A DNA stretch of 64,000 nucleotides. Origin: an uncultured Actinomycetes bacterium. Its GTDB lineage: Bacteria; Actinomycetota; Actinomycetes; Actinomycetales; Bifidobacteriaceae. Within the stretch, counting starts at the first letter, position 1, and every line of letters begins with the position of its first letter. Location: positions 248,729 through 312,728 of the forward strand of contig OMWX01000003.1 of assembly GCA_900314875.1 (NCBI GenBank), given 5' to 3'. This document shows positions 52,253 through 61,301 of this stretch, piece after piece. A model generated the notes under the pieces. That model was not told where the DNA came from. It did no database searches and was given only the letters and a program-made list of their open reading frames with translations. The translations under genes and the position numbers were made by a program.

Positions 52253-53854
52253 TTATTTGCCCTCATGATAGGACTTCTCAGTATTGACTGACCAGATATT
52301 CTTCTTGGAAGTGCGCCCGGTTTTAATATTCGAAACGGCTTCGATTGCGGTTGCCATCGAGTGATCCATGTTGTTGTAGCGATGCTGACCGTTTCGTCCC
52401 ACGCAGTACAGATTGCCGAAAGAATCAAGCCATTCGATAAGCTGATCTATGCGATCATAAGTATCGAAATATGCGGGATACGCTTTCTTTACACGTTCGC
52501 GATGGCTGTCGAGAACATCGTCTTCAGAACCGATAACGCGCATGCGAAGCATTTCTTCAACAGCAAACTTGTATGCCTTGTCTTCGGGCATATTCCAAAA
52601 ATCGTCGCCCTCGGTGCAGAAATATTCCAAACCGATCCAAACCGTATCGTCCGGCTTGCTGACAAGATACGGACTCCAATTGTTGAAAATCTGCAGGCGT
52701 CCGACCTTATATCCGGGATCCTGAACGTAAATCCAGTTGTCCGGCACAATCGGAGGATTGCCCAAAGTGGGAATATCAGTATTGTTCCTAATCGCGAGAC
52801 GCTTTACGAGAAGTCCGACCGTAACAAAATCGCGATAGGGAAGCCCCAAAGCGATTTCAGTCATATCCGAAGGAGCCGGAGCATTCGAAGCATTGAACGC
52901 ATTCAAAAGATCGCGCAATGGCATTGACGAAATGAAATCATCCGCTTCAATTTCGTGCAGATTGCCCTGAGAATCCCTGTAACCTACGGACTTGATTCGT
53001 CCGGATTCCTGGTTAATCTCGGTTACTTCGCAGCCCGTGAGAACTTTGACGCCGGCCTTTTCGCATTTCTTCTCGACAACCTCCCAAAGCTGTCCCGGAC
53101 CGTATTTCGGATACCAGAACTCTTCGATAAGGCTTGTTTCTACTTTCGACTGGTCAACCTTCTTTTTCGGAATAATTTTGCCGAAAGCATTCTTCAAAAC
53201 AGCCGTAATCGACAGACCTTTGACTCTCTGAGAACCCCAGTCCGCGCTGATTACAGACGGATGACGCCCCCACAGTTTTTCCGTATAGCCCTCAAAAAAC
53301 ATCGAATACAGCTTGCGTCCGAAACGGTTGATGTAGAAATTCTCAAGATTCGTCTCGGGCAGCTTATGAAAAACAGACTTAAGGTAACTGCATCCCGCCT
53401 GAACGGTTATTGCAGGTCCCATGGCTTTCAGCGTTTCCGCAGAAAGACTGATCGGATAGTCAAAGAAATGTCTGTTCCAGAAAATTCGCGACATGCGATG
53501 CCTTTTAAGCATAACTTCGTCGACTTTTTCGGGATCCGGACCGCCGGGAACCAGATCATGATGCCTTCCCAGCTTCTTGTCATCATAGGAAAGCTGACCC
53601 TGCAGCGGCAGAGTCTCTTTCCACCAGTTCATAATGCGATCATCTTTGGAAAAGAATCGATGACCGCCGATATCCATGCGATTGCCGTTATATCGGACGG
53701 TGCGCGAAATTCCGCCGAACTCCTCGGTGGATTCCAAGACCGTCACGTCGTATTCGTTTTTCCCGTCTTTGACGAGTTCCCACGCGGCAGTCAGACCGGC
53801 AGGACCGGCGCCTACGACTACAATCTTCTTTTTTTCTGACAATTCAGACTTCAA
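52253..53854 (-). CDS. FAD-dependent oxidoreductase, amine-oxidase/UDP-galactopyranose-mutase-like
   Basis: 533 residues. The N-terminal Rossmann motif IVVVGAGPAGLTAAWELVKD and EFGGISRTV with MDIGGHRFF bind FAD. FYINRFGRKLYSMFFEGYTE followed by KLWG is like UGM and related polysaccharide flavoenzymes, but the length exceeds the roughly 380 of true Glf, so UGM activity is uncertain. The C-terminal flavin motif is YCVGRNGQHRYNNMDHSMAT. The start is unsure: a TTG at 53854 overlaps the GGAGG and another TTG five codons on has a 12-nt spacing. A role in cell-surface sugar synthesis is an inference. Confidence 0.75.
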   Translation of the reverse strand: MKSELSEKKKIVVVGAGPAGLTAAWELVKDGKNEYDVTVLESTEEFGGISRTVRYNGNRMDIGGHRFFSKDDRIMNWWKETLPLQGQLSYDDKKLGRHHDLVPGGPDPEKVDEVMLKRHRMSRIFWNRHFFDYPISLSAETLKAMGPAITVQAGCSYLKSVFHKLPETNLENFYINRFGRKLYSMFFEGYTEKLWGRHPSVISADWGSQRVKGLSITAVLKNAFGKIIPKKKVDQSKVETSLIEEFWYPKYGPGQLWEVVEKKCEKAGVKVLTGCEVTEINQESGRIKSVGYRDSQGNLHEIEADDFISSMPLRDLLNAFNASNAPAPSDMTEIALGLPYRDFVTVGLLVKRLAIRNNTDIPTLGNPPIVPDNWIYVQDPGYKVGRLQIFNNWSPYLVSKPDDTVWIGLEYFCTEGDDFWNMPEDKAYKFAVEEMLRMRVIGSEDDVLDSHRERVKKAYPAYFDTYDRIDQLIEWLDSFGNLYCVGRNGQHRYNNMDHSMATAIEAVSNIKTGRTSKKNIWSVNTEKSYHEGK

Positions 53855-54036
53855 CCTCCAAAAACGTAAACATTGCGAATATACCGGAACATACAGAATT
53901 TTTCCCGAAAAACGCGCGGGCTGACGGTCAGGTTCTGTTTAAATTCGCTGTTTAATGCGGTATATATTGCGCTGTTCAATATGTTCTGACAGGGCAACAG
54001 AACCAAGACCGGGCTCAAATCCTCAAGCTCAAATCC

Positions 54037-54357
54037 TCAAGCTGAGGGCAGATCTTGAACCAAGTCCATATCCGACTTCTGAATTTCTTCGATATTGACA
54101 TCCTTGAAAGTCAGAATATGCACGTTCTTCACGAAACGCGACGGGCGGTACACGTCCCAAACCCACGCATCCGTAAGACAAATGTCAAAATACACGTCTT
54201 GTCCCGCCGAGCGGACATTAAAATCCAGGTGATTCGTCAGATAGAATCTGCGCTCGGTTTCAACGACATACGAAAACAGTTTGATAACATCGCGATATTC
54301 GCGGTAAAGCTTCAATTCTGCTTCCGCTTCGAATCTGTCAAGGTCTTCTGCGCTCAT
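54037..54357 (-). CDS. DUF2469 family protein
   Basis: 106 residues from the ATG at 54357 (AAAGG 6 nt upstream). MSAEDLDRFEAEAELKLYRE, VIKLFSYVVETERRFYL and NVHILTFKDVNIEE match the actinobacterial DUF2469 family, which is usually found beside rnhB-lepB-rplS. Here it is separated from them by the flavoprotein gene. Its start overlaps the GNAT stop by 4 bp. The function is unknown. Confidence 0.92.
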   Translation of the reverse strand: MSAEDLDRFEAEAELKLYREYRDVIKLFSYVVETERRFYLTNHLDFNVRSAGQDVYFDICLTDAWVWDVYRPSRFVKNVHILTFKDVNIEEIQKSDMDLVQDLPSA

Positions 54358-55721
54358 CTTCCGCCTTTCTGTTTGCGCGAATCGGAGGATACCGATTCTC
54401 TTTTTCTGTTTCTTCCCAAATTTCGCCACCATGCTCCGCCGGAAGCGTTATTTTTGCTTTTCGATTCGCCGTAAGCCCATTCGGTATGCGAGGAATCGCC
54501 CGCACTGCTTCCGGAACTGCCTGTCTCGCTGTGCTTTAAAATGGTCTGATCGGGCGAAACCGTGTCTCCCGGACGCATGTATGCCGCAAACGAATCCGTA
54601 TCTGTCTGAGCATAACTGCGGTCGTAAGCTTTTGAGCCGTCATACACTGCCGACCGGCGAATGTCGGAACGAACGCTGTTGTCCGGATGAACGCTGCTGT
54701 CGGCATTGTTTGCGCATCCTGTTTTGTTTGCGCTGTCTGCATCGCCGATATTTCCGGCATAATATGCGGTTTGCGAATTCCTGTCTGCATTATTTACAGC
54801 CGCAGAATTGTTCGCTGCAGAATTAACAGATGCAGAATCGGAAGCAGAACCCGGCTTTTCATAATTTGAAGCGGCAGCACTTGAAACAGCAGAGCGAACC
54901 GCGCGATTCTGCGGAGAAAACTTGCGATTCCTGCCTCTCCCCGGTCTGCGGCCGTCAAGCATATCGACAGCTCCGGGATTCTCTTCAATAGGACGAAGTC
55001 CGAATGCTTCAAGCGAATGCACCGGATCAAACTCGTCCGCAAGAATTCCGATAACATTCAAATCTTGGAATTTATTGTTTTCTTCATCCCATAAAGCATG
55101 ACGGCTCACTCCTTCGGAAACAAATCCCAAAGACTGATAAACAGTCAGAGAGCGGCTGTTGCTTTCAGGCACGGCAACCCAGATTCGCTCCAAACCCAGG
55201 CATCCCGCAGAAGTCGAAAGACCAAATGTCATGACTCTGGGCATCGCATCGCGCGAATAACCCCGGCCGCGATAATTGCGCCCGAGAATAACCTGCATGC
55301 GCGCATTGCGGGCAGCCGGATCGATATCGACAAGAAAAATCATTCCGATAACAGAATCATCCGAAGCCTGCGCCGGATCGGAAACCGTCGGATCGGCAAC
55401 CATTGCCCAAGCCATTACTCCTCTGGACTCCGGATCGGCAAAAAACCTGTCCTTTATGGCTTCTCCGTTTGAAATTGCAACGGATCTGGCAATCCACGCG
55501 CGCGCAATCGCCCGCTCGGATTCGCAGCTTTTGCCCGTTACGGATGCAGCTTCGCTGAACGCATCGAGCTTGTCCAGCGCGTCGCAGTCCGACCATACGG
55601 CAGGACGCAGGCGCAGCATTTCACCCTTTATTTCGGGTATTTCAAACTGTTCCGGGTCTGTCAGATCCGGCAAATCGGATTGTGCAGACACATCCGGTTT
55701 TATTTCCGCGTCAGATAACAC
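54354..55721 (-). CDS. GNAT-family acetyltransferase with disordered C-terminus
   Basis: 455 residues from a GTG at 55721 with GAAGGG 9 nt upstream. Residues 30-240 are a RimJ/RimL-type GNAT fold: LRLRPAVWSDCDALDKL, GRNYRGRGYSRDAMPRVMTF with the acetyl-CoA loop, and NSRSLTVYQSLGFVSEG. The remaining 200 residues are Ser/Asn/Ala/Asp-rich and likely disordered, ending in a basic RKQKGGR. It may acetylate protein N-termini; the target is unknown. It is coupled to DUF2469. Confidence 0.88.
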   Translation of the reverse strand: MLSDAEIKPDVSAQSDLPDLTDPEQFEIPEIKGEMLRLRPAVWSDCDALDKLDAFSEAASVTGKSCESERAIARAWIARSVAISNGEAIKDRFFADPESRGVMAWAMVADPTVSDPAQASDDSVIGMIFLVDIDPAARNARMQVILGRNYRGRGYSRDAMPRVMTFGLSTSAGCLGLERIWVAVPESNSRSLTVYQSLGFVSEGVSRHALWDEENNKFQDLNVIGILADEFDPVHSLEAFGLRPIEENPGAVDMLDGRRPGRGRNRKFSPQNRAVRSAVSSAAASNYEKPGSASDSASVNSAANNSAAVNNADRNSQTAYYAGNIGDADSANKTGCANNADSSVHPDNSVRSDIRRSAVYDGSKAYDRSYAQTDTDSFAAYMRPGDTVSPDQTILKHSETGSSGSSAGDSSHTEWAYGESKSKNNASGGAWWRNLGRNRKRESVSSDSRKQKGGR

Positions 55722-56244
55722 TGTGCGTTTCCCTTCGGCGTTTTTACGCTTTCAAGCATTTTTTATAACGATCTCGTTTTTAACGATTTCGAACGCATAA
55801 TCCGCCAAATCGCTTTCGCGAAATGCGAATTGCACTCTTTTTTCTTTCCCCGGGCATCACATTTTGCCGCATTTTTGCATTCGCAACAGAGCCGCATTCG
55901 CAACATTCGCCGCATTTTGCGACATTTGCTGTATTGCAGCATTTTGCAGCAAAGCCGCATTTTGCACAGAAACTGCCGCACAGAATCTGCCGCACAAAGG
56001 CGCAGAACAAAGCCGAAATGCGCAAACTGCAAACATATGACGCCTAAAATATAATAGCCCCAATACCTTAATGCGGGCAAAAAATTTTTTTCAAGAATAC
56101 AAAAAGCGCGAGTTTTCGGTTCAAATGCAAGATTCAAACCTGACCCGCGCTTTTAATTGCAAAGAAACTTGCAAAGAAACCTCAAAAATGCTTGCAAATG
56201 AGCCTGCAAAGAAGTTTGCAAAGAAGCCTTGCAAAGGAGCGCAA
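55722..56244. other. Intergenic region with 9-bp-period repeats
   Basis: 523 bp between gatB and the GNAT gene. It holds a degenerate array of nine-base units at 55891-55971 and a stretch with CAAAGAAACTTGCAAAG-like repeats (56158-56236). Open frames on either strand are low-complexity with no ribosome binding site. The GNAT promoter should be here but is not obvious. Confidence 0.6.
55891..55971. repeat. 9-bp-period degenerate array
   Basis: About nine units of the type GCCGCATTY, such as GCCGCATTC, GCAACATTC, GCCGCATTT, TGCGACATT, GCAGCATTT and GCCGCATTT. Confidence 0.7.
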
Positions 56245-57744
56245 TCAGTCTTTTATGCGATCCATAACCAGTTTCGTAACGGCTTTCGCGTCTGCCTGAC
56301 CGCGAGTCGCCTTCATAACAGAACCGATAATCGCACCCATGGGCTTCATATTTCCGCTCTTGAGTTTTTCGACGATATCGGGGTTTTCTGCAAGAGCCTT
56401 ATCGACTTCCGCTTCAAGAACGCTGTTATCCGAAACAATCTTAAAGCCGTGCTTTTCAACGACTTCTTCGGGCGTCCCCTCGCCTGCGATAACGGCTGCA
56501 ACCGTCTGTTTGGCCAGCTTGTCGTTCAGCTTTCCGTCAGCGATAAGCTTTTCGACTGCAGCCACATCGGCGGCAGTTATCGACAGTTCTTCAAGAGAAA
56601 CTTCCTTCTCGTTCGCAGCGCGGGAGATTTCTCCCAGCCACCATTTGCGAGCGCCTTGAGCAGTCGCGCCGGCAGCAACCGTAGCCTCAACCAAATCAAG
56701 CGCATCCGCGTTAATCAGGTCGCGCATCTCCAAATCGTCAAATCCCCACTCGGCTTTCAGGCGATTTCTGCGCTCACGCGGCATTTCAGGCATTTGAGCT
56801 TTAAGCTGCTCGATATGTTCGGCAGTCGTATGAACCATAACCAGATCGGGATCCGGAAAGTAGCGGTAGTCGTCCGCGTCGGTTTTCAATCGTCCGCCGG
56901 CAGTGGTCTGAGAAGCCTCATCCCAGTGACGCGTTTCCTGAAGAACTTCGCCGCCGGCATCCAAAAGCGCGGCTTGCCTGCGAATTTCGTATACGATTGT
57001 TTTTTCAATGCCTCTGAATGAGTTGACATTCTTGGTTTCCGAACGCGTTCCGAAAAGCGCGTCCGGGCTTTCGCGAAGAGAAACATTGACATCGGCTCGC
57101 ATGTTTCCCTGCTCCATTCGGGCGTGAGAAATATTCAAAGCGCGAACAATATCGCGAATAGCGCGAACATATGCTCCGGCAACTTCCGCTGCGCGCTCTT
57201 TCGCTCCGGTAATCGGCTTAGTCACGATTTCGACAAGCGGCACTCCGGCGCGATTGTAGTCGACGAGAGAATAATCCGCTCCCTCGATTCGCCCGTCTGC
57301 TCCTCCGACATGCGTATTCTTTCCGGCATCATCCTCAACATGAGCTCTTTCAATCGGAACGCGGAAAATTTCGCCGTCTTCAAGCTCGACATCCAGATAT
57401 CCGTTGCCGTTCAGCGGTTTGTCATACTGGGAAATCTGATAATTTCTCGGCATGTCCGGATAGAAATAATTTTTGCGCGCAAACTGGCTGAATTCCGCAA
57501 TATCGCAATGCAGAGCCAGTCCGAGCTTAATCGCAGAGTCAATCGCTTCCTTATTTACGACGGGAAGAGAGCCGGGCAGACCCAGAGAAACCGGGGTCAG
57601 CTGGCTGTTGGGTTCGCCTCCGAAACTTACTTCGGCAGGACAAAACAGTTTGGTTTTCGTGCTTAATTCGACATGAACTTCAAGACCGATTACAGGATCG
57701 TATTTTTTGACTGCGTCGGCGAATTTCATCAATTTTTCTGCCAT
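56245..57744 (-). CDS. gatB: Aspartyl/glutamyl-tRNA amidotransferase subunit B
   Basis: 499 residues. It binds misacylated Glu-tRNA(Gln) or Asp-tRNA(Asn) for transamidation. Landmarks: [19 protein letters not shown], the GatB signature [33 protein letters not shown] and the C-terminal YqeY-like tail ([18 protein letters not shown]). AAAGG lies 12 nt upstream. It follows gatA by 18 bp. Confidence 0.97.
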   Translation of the reverse strand: MAEKLMKFADAVKKYDPVIGLEVHVELSTKTKLFCPAEVSFGGEPNSQLTPVSLGLPGSLPVVNKEAIDSAIKLGLALHCDIAEFSQFARKNYFYPDMPRNYQISQYDKPLNGNGYLDVELEDGEIFRVPIERAHVEDDAGKNTHVGGADGRIEGADYSLVDYNRAGVPLVEIVTKPITGAKERAAEVAGAYVRAIRDIVRALNISHARMEQGNMRADVNVSLRESPDALFGTRSETKNVNSFRGIEKTIVYEIRRQAALLDAGGEVLQETRHWDEASQTTAGGRLKTDADDYRYFPDPDLVMVHTTAEHIEQLKAQMPEMPRERRNRLKAEWGFDDLEMRDLINADALDLVEATVAAGATAQGARKWWLGEISRAANEKEVSLEELSITAADVAAVEKLIADGKLNDKLAKQTVAAVIAGEGTPEEVVEKHGFKIVSDNSVLEAEVDKALAENPDIVEKLKSGNMKPMGAIIGSVMKATRGQADAKAVTKLVMDRIKD

Positions 57745-57762
57745 GATTAATTTCAGCCTTTC

Positions 57763-59319
57763 TTACTGTCCGTTCGAGCAATCGGAGCAATTTTGGTCAA
57801 TCCACGGAGCGGCCAGAGAATTCCAGAGCGGTCCGCGCGATTCTTCCAATGCTTTCTCCAATGCGGCCGCGGGCTTGTACATAAGCTCGTCGCGCATTTG
57901 AGGAGCAAAGAACTGGAATCCGACCGGCAGACCGTTGTCGCTTAATCCTGCGGGAACCGACATTGCGGGAACGCCTGCCATGTTTGCCGGAATCGTGGCC
58001 ACATCATTGATATACATGCTCATCGGGTCGTCGATTTTCTCGCCGAACTTGAATGCGGTTGTAGGAGTCGTCGGGCTGACAAGAACATCAGCCTGTTCGA
58101 ATGCCTTCTCAAAATCGTTGATAATAAGCGTGCGGACTTTCTGAGCGGAACCGTACCAAGCGTCATAGTAACCTGCGGAAAGCGCATAAGTTCCGAGAAT
58201 AATGCGGCGTTTTACTTCGTCGCCGAAACCGGCTTCGCGAGTGTATGCCATCATGTTTGCTGCCGTGTTCGGCACTCCTTCAGGCGGAGTGACGCGCAAA
58301 CCGTAGCGCATTCCGTCGTAACGGGCCAGATTCGAGCTTACTTCTGAAGGCATGATGATATAATATGCGCCCAAAGAATACGGGAAATTCGGGCAGGAAA
58401 CCTCGACAACCTCGGCTCCCATGCCTTTAAGCAGTTCTACGGCTTCGTCAAAACGCGCTTGCACGCCCGGCTGGAATCCTTCGCCGCCGATTTCCTTTAC
58501 GAGACCGACTTTCAGACCTGTCAAATCACATTTGTATCCTTCGCGAGCAGCCGCAGCGACAGCGGGAACCGGCTTGGGAATCGATGTAGAGTCTCTGCGA
58601 TCGTGTCCGCCGATAACCTCATGCAGCAAAGCGGAATCGAGAACAGTGCGCGAAACCGGACCTATCTGATCCAACGAGCTGGCCATTGCGATTGCGCCGA
58701 AACGCGACACGCCGCCGTAAGTGGGCTTGACTCCGACTGTTCCCGTGTATGCGCCGGGCTGACGGATGGAACCGCCGGTATCTGTTCCCAAGGCAAGCGG
58801 AGCTTCAAACGCGCCGACAGCCGCAGCAGAACCGCCGCCCGAACCGCCGGGAACATATTCCGTATTCCAGGGATTGCAGGTTTTTCCGTATGCGGAATGT
58901 TCCGTAGAAGAACCCTGAGCGAACTCGTCGAGATTGGTTTTGCCCAAAATCGGCATGTGCGCTGCCTTGATTTTCTCAATTACGGTCGCATCGTAAGGAG
59001 GAATCCAGCCCTCGAGAATTTTCGAGGCAGCCGTGGTCGCGATTCCTTTTGTGACAATCATGTCTTTAATGGCAATCGGCACTCCGGCAAGCTCAGGCAG
59101 GTTTTCAGTCTGCCCCGCAGCGCGCGCTTTGTCGAATTCGTCAGCCTGCTGCAAAGCCTGCTGCGAGGAAACTTCAAGGAATGCGTTGATTTCAGGTTCG
59201 GCCGACTCGATAACGCTCAAATGCGCTTCAGTCAGCTCGCGGCTTGAAATTTCGCCTTTTTTCAGCTCTTCCGCCATTTGCGCGGCGGACATTTTTACAA
59301 TTTGTGCTTTATCGCTCAT
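57763..59319 (-). CDS. gatA: Aspartyl/glutamyl-tRNA amidotransferase subunit A
   Basis: 518 residues from the ATG at 59319 (GGAAGAA upstream). The amidase-signature Ser-cisSer-Lys triad is visible: Lys in [12 protein letters not shown], then [20 protein letters not shown] and [12 protein letters not shown]. It releases ammonia from glutamine for the transamidation. The C-terminal 20 residues ([13 protein letters not shown]) contain two extra cysteines. Second in the gatCAB operon. Confidence 0.97.
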   Translation of the reverse strand: MSDKAQIVKMSAAQMAEELKKGEISSRELTEAHLSVIESAEPEINAFLEVSSQQALQQADEFDKARAAGQTENLPELAGVPIAIKDMIVTKGIATTAASKILEGWIPPYDATVIEKIKAAHMPILGKTNLDEFAQGSSTEHSAYGKTCNPWNTEYVPGGSGGGSAAAVGAFEAPLALGTDTGGSIRQPGAYTGTVGVKPTYGGVSRFGAIAMASSLDQIGPVSRTVLDSALLHEVIGGHDRRDSTSIPKPVPAVAAAAREGYKCDLTGLKVGLVKEIGGEGFQPGVQARFDEAVELLKGMGAEVVEVSCPNFPYSLGAYYIIMPSEVSSNLARYDGMRYGLRVTPPEGVPNTAANMMAYTREAGFGDEVKRRIILGTYALSAGYYDAWYGSAQKVRTLIINDFEKAFEQADVLVSPTTPTTAFKFGEKIDDPMSMYINDVATIPANMAGVPAMSVPAGLSDNGLPVGFQFFAPQMRDELMYKPAAALEKALEESRGPLWNSLAAPWIDQNCSDCSNGQ

Positions 59320-59345
59320 TGTTATTCTTCCAATCACTCTCCCGC

Positions 59346-59639
59346 TTACTCGCCAAGAATCTGAGGAGCCGTAAACATGCCCTCTTCAGACTTGGGAGCC
59401 CCGGACAAAGCCTGCTGCACAGTCAGCGGCTGTTCAGGTTCGTCGGGACGCATATACGCTTCCAGAGGCACGGGATTCGCAGTCGGCTCCACATCTGCTG
59501 CAGCCGCTTTCTGAACATCATCGACAGCGTCGGCAATAACGTTCAATTCGCTTTGCAAACGCGTTATTTCGTCATCAGTAAGGGCAATTCGCGCAAGTTC
59601 GCCCAAACTCTTGATTTCTTCTCGTGTGAATGTAGGCAT
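59346..59639 (-). CDS. gatC: Aspartyl/glutamyl-tRNA amidotransferase subunit C
   Basis: 97 residues from the ATG at 59639, which gives the canonical [24 protein letters not shown] three codons earlier (59648) is possible; neither start has a good ribosome binding site. The small subunit holds GatA and GatB together. The C-terminal [16 protein letters not shown] fits the family. First in gatCAB. Confidence 0.93.
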   Translation of the reverse strand: MPTFTREEIKSLGELARIALTDDEITRLQSELNVIADAVDDVQKAAAADVEPTANPVPLEAYMRPDEPEQPLTVQQALSGAPKSEEGMFTAPQILGE

Positions 59640-59788
59640 ATTCTTCACTATATGCGATTATTGTGACACTCATGTTAAGTTTGAGATCAATGCTGCGCTC
59701 GCCGCTTCAAACCTTTTTGCCGCATCAAATATTTTTCCGCACCAAATATTTGCCGATTATGCGCCGGCAGTTTCTGCGAGCGCAAAAT

Positions 59789-60484
59789 TTACGATATTTG
59801 CGCGTGCTGCATCATCCAGGCATGCATGCTTACAGCTGCCGCAGCGCCGGCATTTATGGATCGAACCGAGCCGAACTGACTGATATATACGACATCGTGC
59901 GCAATTTCGAGCGCTTTTTCGCTTAATCCCGGACCTTCCGCGCCGAACATAAGAATGCAGCGTTTGGGAAAAGCGTATCTTTCAATCGGCTGCGCTCCCG
60001 GCACAATATCCATCGCGATAAGACGCGGACGGTCTGAAACAGACGCGTATTTCTGCGAAAAATCGGCGTGAAAATCCTTTATCGACGGATGATATTCGAT
60101 ATGCTGATACAGCTCGGTCATCAAAGCGCCCTTGCGATTCCACTTATGAGGACCGACCATGTGCACCTTCGCTGCGGCAAACGCGTTGGCAGTGCGCACG
60201 ATTGAGCCGATATTGAAATCATGCGTCCAGTTTTCGATTAAAACTTCAAATTCGTTGCGGCCGGACAAGTCCAAATCGTCTTTTATCGCCTGAACTTTCC
60301 AATAACGGTATTTGTCCAGAACATTTCGCCTGTCTCCGGTTTCCAGCAGTTCAGGGTCATATTTCGCATCCTGCGGCAAAGGCTCGCCCGGATGTTCTTC
60401 AGTCCACGGACCGGTGCCGACTTCGCGCAGCTGCGGCTCTCCGGAAGCCATTACGCGCTGAAAATATTCCGACGGTTTTCCCAT
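59789..60484 (-). CDS. SpoU/TrmH-family RNA 2'-O-methyltransferase
   Basis: 231 residues. The SPOUT-fold motifs are visible: motif 1 NIGSIVRTANAFA, motif 2 LMFGAEGPGLSEKA and motif 3 ISQFGSVRSINAGAAAAVSM, which form the knotted SAM site. It methylates the 2'-OH of a tRNA or rRNA nucleotide; the target is unknown. An N-terminal region of about 70 residues precedes the fold. It lies between gatC and the PRTase-like gene on the same strand. Confidence 0.92.
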   Translation of the reverse strand: MGKPSEYFQRVMASGEPQLREVGTGPWTEEHPGEPLPQDAKYDPELLETGDRRNVLDKYRYWKVQAIKDDLDLSGRNEFEVLIENWTHDFNIGSIVRTANAFAAAKVHMVGPHKWNRKGALMTELYQHIEYHPSIKDFHADFSQKYASVSDRPRLIAMDIVPGAQPIERYAFPKRCILMFGAEGPGLSEKALEIAHDVVYISQFGSVRSINAGAAAAVSMHAWMMQHAQIS

Positions 60485-60587
60485 ATGTTTTGCACTCTCC
60501 GATTATGCCGTTTTGATTATGCCGCTGCCGATTTTGCATTTTGCCGACTCTGCAATTGGGCGACTCTGCAATTGGGCGATTTTAAGT

Positions 60588-61301
60588 TCAGTTCAGCTCG
60601 TTTTCGCCGTATGCGTATATGAACGGCAGTTTGCAGCTTTCGCCGGTAACGGTATTCGAAAGCTCGATAACGCTGTTTTTGCCCGTTCCCTCTCTTGCCT
60701 CCGTTCCCGATTCGCTGTCGGATGCCGTTGAGGCAGTTTCGCAGGACGACGCATTTTTCGCTATTTCTTCCGCACCCACAAGAGACAAAATCGCAATCGG
60801 CTTCGCGCCCTCATGCTCGACAACGCTGAAATCGAGATCCAGCCTGTTTCCCTGCTGCAAAGTAACCAGCGAAGAAGTCTGAATATAGGACTTTTGAGAC
60901 AGCCACGCATCGACGAGAATAACGCGTTTGCCCGCAATATCCGTTCCTTTGACCGACGGATACACGAAATCAAGCACGAATCCGTCAACGCTCTGACCTC
61001 GCGCGGCCGCAGCAGCAATTATCGCCGAAACTGCGGGAACAGCCGCAGAAGTCAAAGCTCCCAACGCATCGAAATCCTCGAGCAGAAAGCCGGCTTCTTC
61101 AAGCTTGTCCAGCATAACGTTTCCAACAAGCAGCAAACCGTCATGATCCAGCGTCACTTTATACAGTTCGTTAAAAGAACTTCCTGAAACGCATTCGGCT
61201 ATTTTTCTGCGCAGACGCTCTGCAGGATCTGCCATGTCTTCAGGCAGAGCCGCAACCTGCGCTGACAAATCTTCTTTGCCGGTCAGTCGAAATTCGCTCA
61301 T
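60588..61301 (-). CDS. Phosphoribosyltransferase-like protein with degenerate PRPP loop
   Basis: 237 residues. The pattern LVGNVMLDKLEEAG, GALTSAAVPAVSAIIAAAAA and GKRVILVDAWLSQKS follows the order of orotate phosphoribosyltransferases. However, the PRPP loop, usually VxxVDDVxTTGxS, reads VILVDAWLSQKSYI, so the acidic pair and TTG are missing. A Glu/Ser/Thr-rich loop (about 185-210) follows. The assignment is from fold pattern only. Its ATG overlaps the rmuC stop by 4 bp (ATGA), so it is translated with rmuC. Confidence 0.55.
   Translation of the reverse strand: MSEFRLTGKEDLSAQVAALPEDMADPAERLRRKIAECVSGSSFNELYKVTLDHDGLLLVGNVMLDKLEEAGFLLEDFDALGALTSAAVPAVSAIIAAAAARGQSVDGFVLDFVYPSVKGTDIAGKRVILVDAWLSQKSYIQTSSLVTLQQGNRLDLDFSVVEHEGAKPIAILSLVGAEEIAKNASSCETASTASDSESGTEAREGTGKNSVIELSNTVTGESCKLPFIYAYGENELN

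Noticed and set aside
52253..53854. Naming the flavoprotein glf (UDP-galactopyranose mutase)
   Set aside because: The length (533) and internal motifs fit a broader amine-oxidase-like group better than canonical Glf of about 380 residues.
56071..57021. 316-codon plus-strand open frame
   Set aside because: Antisense to gatB, Arg/Phe/Asn-rich and without a ribosome binding site; shadow of a conserved gene.
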